Source: Eunapius fragilis
Taxonomy: Eukaryota > Porifera > Demospongiae > Spongillida > Spongillidae
NCBI GenBank assembly: GCA_963681505.1
Contig: OY811976.1
Span: 6,885,234-6,949,233, forward strand
DNA: 64,000 nucleotides
Direction of reading: 5' to 3'
Part shown: positions 48,985-60,776 of the stretch, piece by piece
How the letters are laid out: each line of letters opens with the position of its first letter
Numbering within the stretch: the stretch's first letter is position 1
Program-made: the position numbers and the translations under genes
Notes under the pieces: generated by a model
Seen by the model: the letters and a program-made list of their open reading frames with translations, nothing else
Database searches by the model: none
Told to the model about the DNA's origin: nothing

Positions 48985-50395
48985 CTTCACTGGGGATCGA
49001 TGCCACCTCTGTAAGTTCTAAAGCAGATCCAGACATTCTGATGACAATTCCCCGTTCCCACAGGGTAGGTGTGTACATGTTATAGGATGGGGAACCCAAC
49101 GCCACGCGTAGTTCCCTAATGCCTGGCCAACCTGTGAGTGAACCCCAAAAGAAATTATTATTAACATATCATCTTCACTGAAGATGGACGCCACCTCTGT
49201 AATTTCTAAAGCAGATGCATACATTCTGTTCTAATTGTAAAATTAATGGCAACACTTTTGCAACTGGTCTTAGTAACTCCTCAGATTTCATCTATTAATA
49301 CCTGCACACCAAACCTTTCAACTAACACATGCTCCACACCAACCCGAATCCAGGTTTTTAAAAGCACAAACATGCACTGAAATGTATCACTGTTTTGCAT
49401 ATTCCAAATTATAATACATCGGTCATGCAGCACCATTCAGATTACTTGGTTATTCCCATTCAGATTACTTGGTTATTCTTAAAAGTGTTGTCAAGTAGGC
49501 CATTGAAAAGATGGTCCCAGGAAGGAGACAGCATCCAGAATCTAGCCATGGCATAGTGTTCTCCATCCTCACATGTAAACACCTACCCTGTGGGAACAGG
49601 GAACTGTCATCAGAATGTCTGGATCTGCTTTAGAACTTAACAAATGGTGGCACCCATCTTCAGTGAAGATTATATGTGAATAATTTCATTTGGAGGTTAC
49701 ACATTGGTCAGGCATTGGGGAATTACGAGTGGCGTTGGGTTCCCCATCCCCACATGTACACACCTACCCTGTGGGAACAGGGAACTGTCATCAGAATGTC
49801 TGGATCCGCTTTAAAACTTACAGAGGTGGCATCCATCTTCAGTGAAGTTGATGTGTGAATAATTTCGTCCATCTTCAGTGAAATTGATGTGTGAATAATT
49901 TCATCCATCTTCAGTGAAGTTGATGTGTGAATAATTTCATTTGAGGTTCCTCACAAGTTGGCTAGGCATTTGGGAATTACGCGTGGCGTTGGGTTCCCCA
50001 TCCTCACATGCACACACCTACCCTGTAGGAAGAGGAATTGTCATCAGAATGTCTTACTTAGAGGTGGCATCCATCTTTATTGAAAATGATATGTGAATAA
50101 TTGCATTTGGGGGTTACTCACAAGTCAGTCAGGCATTGGGGAACTGCGCATGGTGTTGGGTTCTCAATCCTCACATGTACACACCTACCCTGTGGGAACA
50201 GGGAACTGTCATCAGAATGTCTGGATCTGCTTTCATAGGTGGCATCCATCTTTAGTGAAGATGATATGTGAATAATTTCATTTGGGGGTCACTAACTAGT
50301 CATGCATTCTGGCATTGGGAAGCTACGTGTGGCGTTGGGTCCCCCATCCTGACATGTGCACACCTACCCTGTGGGAACAGGGAACTGTCATATTG
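48985..50395. repeat. Cluster of ~200-bp repeats, one inverted and about five direct
   Basis: Direct units at about 49560, 49740, 49990, 50160 and 50330 share CACACCTACCCTGTGGGAAC, CTGTCATCAGAATGTCTGGA and a CATCTTCAGTGAAG stretch. The unit at 48985-49230 is in the opposite orientation. No gene is seen in the stretch from 48819 to 51340. Confidence 0.85.
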
Positions 50396-51532
50396 ATATC
50401 AAATGTATCATATTCCACTTATCACATTTCAGAACAGCAAATTGCCCAATCATGCAGGGAAACACAAGTGACTACGGTGTGTATGCATGTCTAGTAAGTT
50501 TATGTTACATCAATATAACTATTCAGGATAAAAAGCATGCGCTACTGTCTTTTTAAAAAACTATGTTTCATAAGAGAATGCTGTGGATAAGGTATGGCTT
50601 TGGTAGTGACTTTAGCTTATTATCCTTTGTTGTTTACTTGGATAGGAAACACTACTGCATCGCCCATCAATGCTCATTGTAAAGCTGTTATTATACCTGA
50701 AGACAGTAGGGTATGCTACATGTGAAATAAATGGTGATGCATATATTTTACGTTTTTTCCCCCGCTCCAGTGCATTGTAATGACAATAAAAGTGACACAT
50801 TTTCGAATCAAAGTACCCTTGACCACAATGATAGCAGTAATGACAACATTCGTAGTAGTGAAAGAGGCTGTTTTGGTTCTAAGAATGTGGAGAAATTCCT
50901 GATCCCATCTTACTACAACAAGCCAGATGTGGATGATATATGTGCTCTGAAGAGAGGTTTGATGTTAAGTTCTTTCCCTCATTGAGAAGACCTCGAGCTC
51001 CTTACACGTAAGATCACCTACAGTTTTCATTAGTAATCCTTGAAATATATAGAACAGCGAATGCCCTTTCAGTAGAAACTTCATAAGGAAAGGTGGGAAG
51101 GGCTATCACCGCTCTTATAACGACGAAGTTTGATACAAACCGAGAAGCTATTTCGCATGTCTTTACCCACACATTGCCATAATAACTGCAAATACAAACC
51201 TATATGCATGGCACACAATCAATGAATATTCAAAACGAAATGATTATCATTAGCCGTCGGCCTAATTGTAAGAGATAATTGCTTGGAATGTGCGGCCTGA
51301 GGCTGAATGTGCGGCTAACTTCCCCTCCCTCCCCCCCGGATCCGCCACTGCAGAGACAAACCTCTTAGACTGTAATAAAGCTCTTTCGTTAATAACCGTT
51401 TCAAGGAGTGCCTATGTACAACTATGCGCTCACGTGACCTCGTTTCTAATCCCTCTCTTCTAATATCTATGATATACTTAATGAATGGCGTTAACTCCCA
51501 AGCTTGTCAGTCTATCCTGACACATTTTTCGA

Positions 51533-53515
51533 TCATAGTACATTCTTAACTCGTGCTAATGTACTAAATGAGCGTTCCGCCTGTGCTACAGAAACTGGAA
51601 GTGTGCAGAAAATTCGTAGGACAACCATTATAAACAAAGCATCAAGTCTCATCCCGTGGAAACTATTTAACAAATCAAGGGGAGATAGACTCTTTTCACC
51701 GAGATTGGCTGTGTGGATAGCTTTCAATTGTAACATCTCAGTTACAAAATCCTCTGATATGTCTGCACTGTACTTCTCACACAAAGCTCCAGCTTTGCTC
51801 AGTAACTCCTCCTCATCCATACTTTGATAGGCCCATACAAATCCAAACAGAGCAACTCAGTCTAACTCTTTGGCTGCCTTGTCAAATTTCCTATAACGCA
51901 GTCCAGAAGGGTGTAAAAAACATTATGCTTGAAATGATTTTCTGTATCAAACTCTATATCTTTTTCCTGTGTATCATCAGGAACATTTTCCATTGTCATA
52001 TCCTTGTCCACGACAGTCTGCAATAGGTATGTTGTGCTTGGTAAGTGTATCAAGGATCAACTGTGCAATTGCCTCTCCAATTTTTTTTTAGGAGAGAGGT
52101 AATGGACTTACAATCGACATTGGAATTTTGACTTGTTTTGACCTTTTTTAAGTGTTCTTCAAGGATGGGATCATAGTGGCTGATCAATTCCAATATACCA
52201 AGGAAATTACCATTTCCTGAATCCCCAATAAGTTGGTTGTCTCCTCTAAATGCTAATTCTCTCTCTCCAAGAAATAGTGTACCATCTAAAATTCTATGCA
52301 ATATCTGTTTCCAGTAAGCTGCCTTACTCCTAATATTGTGCAATACGTACTGGTCCACGGTGGAGTCACACTGTATGCTTTTCTCCATATCGCGCCACTA
52401 AATGTAGCACATTTTGTGATTGTTGCATGCTACTCAAGTTTGATGTTCAGGAATCTTCTCATGTAATTTTTTCCATCTTTGACATGTAGAGTAGCCTGGT
52501 GCACAAGTTGAAAAAGAGCAATTTGCAGATGGAAGTTTACTGAAAAGACGATACAGGAAACTAAACAATGCCTTCTTTGTTTTACTCCAGGCCAGCCAGT
52601 CGCGTTGTATTACTTCACCATTTTGCAATGAAGCCTGAAGGATGCTTGTAGGAAATGAATGACCATATTCATCATCAGGAAAATGTGTTGGAAAGTTGTC
52701 AGAGCCACGCTGAACTGCTTCTCTCACTTGAGCTGGTGATGGCACTTCATTCTCTATTAACCCTACATCATAATCATGAAGACTCAGCTACAGCATGGTG
52801 CTCAACTATAGCTATTGGCTGAGCCAATAAGGTGAGTGCACGTCCAGGTTAGATCTGAAATTTCATGCTCGGCATTGGAATCGTTATGTACGTCACAATT
52901 GTCGTTCCTAGCTGTGTCAGTGAAGTCGTTCCTAGCTGTGTCAGTGAAGTCGTTCCTAGCTGTGTCAGTGAAGTCGTTCCTAGCTGTGTCAGTGAAGTTG
53001 TTCCTAGCTATGTCAGTGAAGTCGTTCCTAGCTGTGTCAGTAAAGTCGTTCCTAGCTGTGTCAGTGAAGTCGTTCCTAGCTGTGTCAGTGAAGTCGTTCC
53101 TAGCTGTGTCAGTGAAGTCGTTCCTAGCTGTGTCAGTGAAGTCGTTCCTAGCTGTGTCGGTGAAGTCGTTCCTAGCTATGTCAGTGAAGTCGTTCCTAGC
53201 TGTGTCAGTGAAGTCGTTCCTAGCTGTGTCAGTGAAGTCGTTCCTAGCTATGTCAGTGAAGTCGTTCCTAGCTGTGTCAGTGAAGTCGTTCCTAGCTGTG
53301 TCAGTGAAGTCGTTCCTAGCTGTGTCGGTGAAGGTGTTCCTAGCTGTGTCGGTGAAGTCGTTCCTAGCTGTGTCAGTGAAGGTGTTTGCGACGAAGCCTA
53401 AACATTTCAAAGTTTTTTGTCTTTTGGTAGGATCGTGGTTCTCTTCTCTTACTGCCCTTTCCTTTCTTTTCTGCCACCCGGACTTGTGCTTGTACATTTT
53501 AGAAAATGAATACAA
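51533..53515 (-). pseudogene. hAT-family transposase pseudogene (ZMYM1/52-kDa-repressor-like)
   Basis: Pieces in N to C order: 53515-53400 with YKHKSGWQKRKERAVREE, the usual N-terminus; 52745-52434 with RDWLAWSKTKKALFSFLYRL (TTF-type zinc-finger region); 52388-52050 with FRGDNQLIGDSGNGNFLGIL and ISHYDPILEEHLKK (DUF4371); 52053-51862; and 51820-51533 with LPVSVAQAERSFSTLARVKN, the hAT C-terminal dimerisation motif. The pieces lie in several frames with stops and a large part of the RNase-H-like core is missing, so the gene is dead. A 24-bp minisatellite has expanded in frame after the N-terminus. Confidence 0.8.
52905..53392. repeat. 24-bp in-frame minisatellite within the hAT pseudogene
   Basis: About 20 copies of a 24-bp unit (GTCGTTCCTAGCTGTGTCAG plus TGAA), read on the minus strand as FTDTARND. 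Because 24 is a multiple of three, the frame stays open through the array. Confidence 0.95.
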
Positions 53516-53727
53516 AGAAATTGCATGTTATATGGTACATGATTCTATTCTGCACAGAACGTATACAATTTTATTGCACCTGTGCAATGATCACAACAAA
53601 ACATCAATCACACATTAAAAATAAAGTAAAAGACCAGCCTGGCGGCCTGAGCCCCATGTTTAACAACGGGCCCCGGGGTCAGCAGCCCCCCCGGCCCCCC
53701 CCCCCCCCCTCTCGGCGGCCCTGGTTG

Positions 53728-55010
53728 TAGGTGGGGTGGTTGTAGGAGGTAGTTGTAGGTGGAGTGGTTGTAGGAGGTAGTTGTAGGTGGGGTGGTTGTA
53801 GAAGGTAGTTGTAGGTGGGGTGGTTGTAGGAGGTAGTTTGAGGTAGGGTGGTTGTAGGAGGTAGTTGTAGGTGGGGTGGTTGTAGAAGGTAGTTGCAGGT
53901 GGGGTGGTTGTAGGAGGTAGTTGTAGGTGGGGTAGTTGTAGGAGGTAGTTGTAGGTGGGGTGGTTGTAGGAGGCAGTTGTAGGTGGGGTGGTTGTAGGTG
54001 GTAGTTGTAGGTGGGGTGGTTGTAGGAGGTAGTTGTAGGTGGGGTGGTTGTAGGAGGTAGTTGTAGGTGGGGTGGTTGTAGGAGGTAGTTGTAGATGGGG
54101 TGGTTGTAGGAGGTAGTTGTAGGTGGGGTGGTTGAAGGAGGTAGTTGTAGGTGGGGGAAGTTGTAGGAGGTAGTTGTAGGTGGGGTGGTTGTAGGAGGTA
54201 GTTGTAGGTGGGGTGGTTGTAGGAGGTAGTTGTAGGTGGGGTGGTTGTAGGAGGTAGTTGTAGGTGGGGTGGTTGTAGGAGGTAGTTGTAGGTGGGGTGG
54301 TTGTAGGAGGTAGTTGTAGGTGGGGTGGTTGTAGGAGGTAGTTGTAGGTGGGGTGGTTGTAGGAGGTAGTTGTAGGTGGGGGAGGTTGTAGGAGGTAGTT
54401 GTAGGTGGGGTGGTTGTAGGAGGTAGTTGTAGGTGGGGGAGGTTGTAGGAGGTAGTTGTAAGTGGGGTGGTTGAAGGAGGTAGTTGTAGGTGGGGGAAGT
54501 TGTAGGAGGTAGTTGTAGGTGGGGTGGTTGTAGGAGGTAGTTGTAGGTGGGGTGGTTGTAGGAGGTAGTTGTAGGTGGGGTGGTTGTAGGAGGTAGTTGT
54601 AGGTGGGGTGGTTGTAGGAGGTAGTTGTAGGTGGGGTGGTTGTAGGAGGTAGTTGTAGGTGGGGGAAGTTGTAGGAGGTAGTTGTAGGTGGGGTGGTTGT
54701 AGGAGGTAGTTGTAGGTGGGGTGGTTGTAGGAGGTAGTTGTAGGTGGGGTGGTTGTAGGAGGTAGTTGTAGGTGGGGTGGTTGTAGGAGGTAGTTGTAGG
54801 TGGGGTGGTTGTAGGAGGTAGTTGTAGGTGGGGTGGTTGTAGGAGGTAGTTGTAGGTGGGGTGGTTGTACGAGGTAGTTGTAGGTGGGGTGGTTGTAGGA
54901 GGTAGTTGTAGGTGGGGTGGTTGTAGGAGGTAGTTGTAGGTGGGGTGGTTGTAGGAGGTAGTTGTAGGTGGGGTGGTTGTAGGAAGTAGTTGTACGTGGG
55001 GGTGGTTGTA
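53728..55010. repeat. 28-bp minisatellite, first block
   Basis: Unit GTAGGAGGTAGTTGTAGGTG plus GGGTGGTT, about 46 copies with little variation. It is separated from the larger block by a 0.56 kb insertion. Long open frames across it are not genes. Confidence 0.97.
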
Positions 55011-55013
55011 GGC

Positions 55014-55573
55014 AGGCCCGTTGAGAGCGGCACGGAGGCCCGGGGTATTTAAGTTAATGAGGCCCCTCACCCATGCCAAGCATAGCCGCGGATCCAGGTT
55101 ATAGGGGGGGTGGGGCACGGATGGTGGGTGTGGCTGGGTGCTTTTGGCTTCTGGCCCGATACGAAAAGCGGGGGGGGGGGGGGGGGGGGGTGCTGTCGGT
55201 TTCTAGCCTAATATAAAAAGTGGGGGAAGGGGGGTATGATCGCATATCGGGGGGCCCAGGATATAGTACACTAGTAGAGTTAATGCGTACGGGTATCAAT
55301 AGGTGGCGCAAGCATGCGGCTATTATTATAAAATGCAGCCCAAAAAGTTATGAATTTATATTTGGAAGGGGGGGGGGGGGGGGGGGGGGGGAGAGACACG
55401 TGCACTGAGTTACCCCCCCCCCTCCGGATCCGCCGCTGAAGCATCACATTTGATGATGATTCCTTCAACCCCCCAATTGTAGGAATAATATTTTCTGGAC
55501 CCGGAGGCCCCTTTACACCCTGAGGCCCGGGGTAACTTACCCTGCTTACCCCCCCCTCTCTACGGCCCTGGTT
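55014..55573. mobile_element. hAT-like MITE inserted in the 28-bp array
   Basis: The left end reads CAGGCCCGTTGAGAG and the inverted right end CAGGGCCGTAGAGAG. Flanking array sequence on both sides reads GTTGTAGG (8 bp), matching a hAT-type duplication. However, that string also belongs to the repeat, so the duplication is not proof. The interior has GC-rich low-complexity tracts and no gene. Confidence 0.6.
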
Positions 55574-58500
55574 GTAGGAGGTAGTTGTAGGTGGGGGTGG
55601 TTGTAGAAGGTAGTTGCAGGTGGGGTGGTTGTAGAAGGTAGTTGTAGGTGGGGTGGTTGTAGGAGGTAGTTGTAGGTGGGGGTGGTTGTAGGAGGTAGTT
55701 GTAGGTGGGGTGGTTGTGTGAGGTAGTTGTAGGTGGGGTGGTTGTAGGAGGTAGTTGTAGGTGGGGGTGGTTGTAGGAGGTAGTTGTAGGTGGGGTGGTT
55801 GTAGGAGGTAGTTGTAGATGGGGTGGTTATAGAAGGTAATTGCAGGTGGGGTGGTTGTAGGAGGTAGTTGTAGGTGGGGTGGTTGTAGGAGGTAGTTGTA
55901 GGTGGGGTGGTTGTAGGAGGTAGTTGTAGGTGGGGTGGTTGTGTGAGGTAGTTGTAGGTGGGGGTGGTTGTAGAAGGTAGTTGCAGGTGGGGTGGTTGTA
56001 GGAGGTAGTTGTAGGTGGGGTGGTTGTAGGAGGTAGTTGTAGGTGAGGGTGGTTGTAGGAGGTAGTTGTAGGTGGGGTGGTTGTAGGAGGTAGTTGTAGG
56101 TGGGGTGGTTGTAGGAGGTAGTTGTTGGTGGGGTGGTTGTGTGAGGTAGTTGTAGGTGGGGTGGTTGTAGGAGGTAGTTGTAGGTGGGGTGGTTTTAGAA
56201 GGTAGTTGTAGGAGGTAGTTGGAGGTTGGGTGGTTGTAGGAGGTAGTTGTAGGTGGGGTGGTTGTAGGAGGTAGTTGTAGGTGGGGTGGTTGTGTGAGGT
56301 AGTTGTAGGTGGGGTGGTTGTAGGAGGTAGTTGTAGGTGGGGTGGTTGTAGGAGGTAGTTGTAGGTGGGGTGGTTGTGTGAGGTAGTTGTAGGTGGGGTG
56401 GTTGTAGGAGGTAGTTGTAGGTGGGGTGGTTGTAGGAGGTAGTTGTAGGTGGGGTGGTTGTAGAAGGTAATTGCAGGTGGGGTGGTTGTAGGAGGTAGTT
56501 GTAGTTGGGGTGGTTGTAGGAGGTAGTTGTAGGTGGGGTGGTTGTAGGAGGTAGTTGTAGGTGGGGTGGTTGTAGGAGGTAGTTGTAGGTGGGGTGGTTG
56601 TAGGAGGTAGTTGTAGGTGGGGGTGGTTGTAGGAGGTAGTTGTAGGTGGGGTGGTTGTAGAAGGTAGTTGCAGGTGGGGTGGTTGTAGGAGGTAGTTGTA
56701 GGTGGGGTGGTTGTAGGAGGTAGTTTTAGGGGAGGGTGGTTGTAGGAGGTAGTTGTAGGTGGGGTGGTTGTAGGAGGTAGTTGTAGGTGGGGTGGTTGTA
56801 GGAGGTAGTTGTAGGTGGGGTGGTTGTAGGAGGTAGTTGTAGGTGGGGTGGTTGTGTGAGGTAGTTGTAGGTGGGGTGGTTGTAGGAGGTAGTTGTAGGT
56901 GGGGTGGTTGTGTGAGGTAGTTGTAGGTGGGGTGGTTTTAGAAGGTAGTTGTAGGAGGTAGTTGGAGGTTGGGTGGTTGTAGGAGGTAGTTGTAGGTGGG
57001 GTGGTTGTAGGAGGTAGTTGTAGGTGGGGTGGTTGTGTGAGGTAGTTGTAGGTGGGGTGGTTGTAGGAGGTAGTTGTAGGTGGGGGTGGTTGTAGGAGGT
57101 AGTTGTAGGTGGGGTGGTTGTAGGAGGTAGTTGTAGGTGGGGTGGTTGTAGGAGGTAGTTGTAGGTGGGGTGGTTGTAGAAGGTAGTTGTAGGTGGGGTG
57201 GTTGTAGAAGGTAGTTGTAGGTGGGGTGGTTGTAGGAGGTAGTTGTAGGTGGGGTGGTTGTAGAAGGTAGTTGTAGGTGGGGTGGTTGTAGGAGGTAGTT
57301 GTAGGTGGGGTGGTTGTAGGAGGTAGTTGTAGGTGGGGTGGTTGTAGAAGGTAGTTGTAGGTGGGGTGGTTGTAGGAGGTAGTTGTAGGTGGGGTGGTTG
57401 TAGGAAGTAGTTGTAGGTGGGGTGGTTGTAGGAGGTAGTTGTAGGTGGGGTGGTTGTAGGAGGTAGTTGTAGGTGGGGGTGGTTGTAGGAGGTAGTTGTA
57501 GGTGGGGTGGTTGTAGGAGGTAGTTGTAGGTGGGGTGGTTGTAGGAGGTAGTTGTAGGTGGGGTGGTTGTAGGAGGTAGTTGTAGGTTGGGTGGTTGTAG
57601 GAGGTAGTTGTAGGTGGGGTGGTTGTAGAAGGTAGTTGTAGGTGGGGTGGTTGTAGGAGGTAGTTGTAGGTGGGGTTGTTGTAGGAGGTAGTTGTAGGTG
57701 GGGTGGTTGTAGGAGGTAGTTGTAGGTGGGGTGGTTGTAGGAGGTAGTTGTAGGTGGGGTGGTTGTAGAAGGTAGTTGTAGGTGGGGTGGTTGTAGGAGG
57801 TAGTTGTAGGTGGGGTGGTTGTGTGAGGTAGTTGTAGGTGGGGTGGTTGTAGAAGGTAGTTGTAGGTGGGGGTGGTTGTAGAAGGTAGTTGTAGGTGGGG
57901 TGGTTGTATGAGGTAATTGTAGGTGGGGTGGTTGTATGAGGTAGTTGTAGGTGGGGTGGTTGTAGGAGGTAGTTGTAGGTGGGGTGGTTGTAGGAGGTAG
58001 TTGTAGGTGGGGTGTTTGTAGGAGGTAGTTGTAGGTGGGGTGTTTGTAGGAGGTAGTTGTAGGTGGGGTGGTTGTAGGAGGTAGTTGTAGGTGGGGTGGT
58101 TGTAGGAGGTAGTTGTAGGTGGGGTGGTTGTAGAAGGTAGTTGTAGGTGGGGTGGTTGTAGGAGGTAGTTGTAGGTGGGGTGGTTGTAGGAGGTAGTTGT
58201 AGGTGGGGTGGTTGTAGGAGGTAGTTGTAGGTGGGGGTGGTTGTAGAAGGTAGTTGTAGGTGGGGGTGGTTGTAGAAGGTAGTTGTAGGTGGGGTGGTTG
58301 TAGGTGGGGTGGTTGTAGGAGGTAGTTGTAGGTGGGGTGGTTGTAGGTGGGGTGGTTGTAGGAGGTAGTTGTAGGTGGGGTGGTTGTAGGAGGTAGTTGT
58401 AGGTGGGGGTGGTTGTAGGAGGTAGTTGTAGGTGGGGTGGTTGTGTGAGGTAGTTGTAGGTGGGGTGGTTGTAGAAGGTAGTTGTAGGTGGGGGTGGTTG

Positions 58501-60180
58501 TAGAAGGTAGTTGCAGGTGGGGTGGTTGTAGGAGGTAGTTGTAGGTGGGGTGGTTGTAGGAGGTAGTTGTAGGTGGGGTGGTTGTAGGAGGTAGTTGCAG
58601 GTGGGGTGGTTGTAGGAGGTAGTTGTAGGTGGGGTGGTTGTAGGAGGTGGTTGTAGGTGGGGTGGTTGTAGGAGGTAGTTGCCAGTGGGGTGGTTGTAGG
58701 AGGTAGTTGCAGGTGGGGTGGTTGTAGGAGGTAGTTGTAGGTGGGGTGGTTGTAGGAGGTAGTTGTAGGTGGGGAGGTTGTAGGAGGTAGTTGCAGGTGG
58801 GGTGGTTGTAGGAGGTAGTTGCAGGTGGGGTGGTTGTAGGAGGTAGTTGTAGGTGGGGTGGTTGTAGGAGGTGGTTGTAGGTGGGGTGGTTGTAGGAGGT
58901 AGTTGCCAGTGGGGTGGTTGTAGGAGGTAGTTGCAGGTGGGGTGGTTGTAGGAGGTAGTTGTAGGTGGGGTGGTTGTAGGAAGTAGTTGCAGGTGGGGTG
59001 GTTGTAGGAGGTAGTTGTAGGTGGGGTGGTTGTAGGAGGTAGTTGCAGGTGGGGTGGTTGTAGGAGGTAGTTGTAGGTGGGGTGGTTGTAGGAGGTAGTT
59101 GTAGGTGGGGGTGGTTGTAGGAGGTAGTTGTAGGTGGGGTGGTTGTAGGAGGTAGTTGTAGGTGGGGAGGTTGTAGGAGGTAGTTGTAGGTGGGGGTGGT
59201 TGTAGAACGTAGTTGTAGGTGGGGTTGTTGTAAGAGGTAGTTGCAGGTGGGGTGGTTGTAGGAGGTAGTTGTAGGTGGGGTGGTTGTAGGAGGTAGTTGT
59301 AGGTGGGGTGGTTGTAGGAGGTAGTTGTAGGTGGGGTGGTTGTAGGAGGTAGTTGTAGGTGGGGTGGTTGTGTGAGGTAGTTGTAGGTGGGGTGGTTGTA
59401 GAAGGTAGTTGTAGGAGGTAGTTGTAGGTGGGGTGGTTGTAGGAGGTAGTTGTAGGTGGGGTGGTTGTAGGAGGTAGTTGTAGGTGGGGTGGTTGTAGGA
59501 GGTAGTTGTAGGTGGGGTGGTTGTAGGAGGTAGTTGTAGGTGGGGAGGTTGTAGGTGGTAGTTGTAGGTGGGGTGGTTGTAGGAGGTAGTTGTAGGTGGG
59601 GTGGTTGTAGGAGGTAGTTGTAGGTGGGGTGGTTGTAGAAGGTAGTTGTAGGTGGGGTGGTTGTAGGATGTAGTTGTAGGTGGGGTGGTTGTAGGAGGTA
59701 GTTGTTGGTGGGGGAGGTTGTAGGAGGTAGTTGTAGGTGGGGTGGTTGTAGGAGGTAGTTGTAGGTGGGGGTGGTTGTAGGAGGTAGTTGTAGGTGGGGT
59801 GGTTGTAGGAGGTAGTTGCAGGTGGGGTGGTTGTAGGAGGTAGTTGTAGGTGGGGTGGTTGTAGGAGGTAGTTGCAGGTGGGGTGGTTGTAGGAGGTAGT
59901 TGTAGGTGGGGTGGTTGTAGGAGGTAGTTGCAGGTGGGGTGGTTGTAGGAGGTAGTTGTAGGTGGGGTGGTTGTAGGAGGTAGTTGTAGGTGGGGGTGGT
60001 TGTATGAGGTAGTTGTAGGTGGGGTGGTTGTAGGAGGTAGTTGTAGGTGGGGTGGTTGTAGGAGGTAGTTGTAGGTGGGGTGGTTGTAGGAGGTAGTTGT
60101 AGGTGGGGTGGTTGTAGGAGGTAGTTGTAGGTGGGGTGGTTGTAGAAGGTAGTTGTAGGTAGGGTGGTTGTAGGAGGTAG
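55574..60180. repeat. 28-bp minisatellite, second block (4.6 kb)
   Basis: About 160 copies of the same 28-bp unit, more diverged than the first block. Variants include GTGTGAGGTAG, GTAGAAGGTAG and TTGCAGGTGGGG, some 27 or 29 bp long. The block ends at the conserved 3' flank of PARP14-like copy B. Confidence 0.97.
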
Positions 60181-60776
60181 AGGGTTGTATGGGGTATGGG
60201 ATGAACCTAACCACTTGCTTCTGCATAATCGGTGTTATGCATGTGGAGGCAGGAGGAAGTTGGACTTGGTCACCTTGATTCTGGGAGTGATTGTAGTACC
60301 CCCCCCCCCCCCCCCCCCCCCCCTTTGATAGAGTTTCAAAGTGGAAGGACCAGAACTCCGCTGAACTGATCCATCAGGTGATCTAGAGCTCTGCCGGCTA
60401 CAGTATGACCATGCAGGGTAGGCTTTGGGTCAAGAGTGGACCATGCAGTATGGTGGCCTGGATACCTGGCCTACTGGTTGGACCAGGCATGCAGTTACAT
60501 AAACACAGTGTGTTGGTTGATGTTGGAGATAGAGAACTTCAATGGAGAAAGGTACCCACATGGAGGTGTAAAGGTTCAGGCTGAGATGAGGACCAAGCAC
60601 CATAATGGAGCAATTGTGCCAAGAACCGAAATTTTTAAAATATGCATGCATCTGTGAGTAGCACACACATATTGTACCATATATACATGGGGATAACTAA
60701 GATGGTGTTAAAAGAGTTCTTGTACTATCCAAATGCTAAACTGTCACTCAACAAAACTAAATGTACATGCAGATGC
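60165..60776. other. Duplicated 3' flank of PARP14-like copy B
   Basis: Homologous to 29222-29731. It differs by a roughly 80-bp insertion (about 60212-60300) before the poly-C tract. No gene is seen. Confidence 0.85.

Noticed and set aside
53660-60226. 1166- and 479-codon Pro/Thr/Tyr/Leu-rich frames resembling extensins or mucins
   Set aside because: Reading of the 28-bp array; frames switch at each 27- or 29-bp variant.
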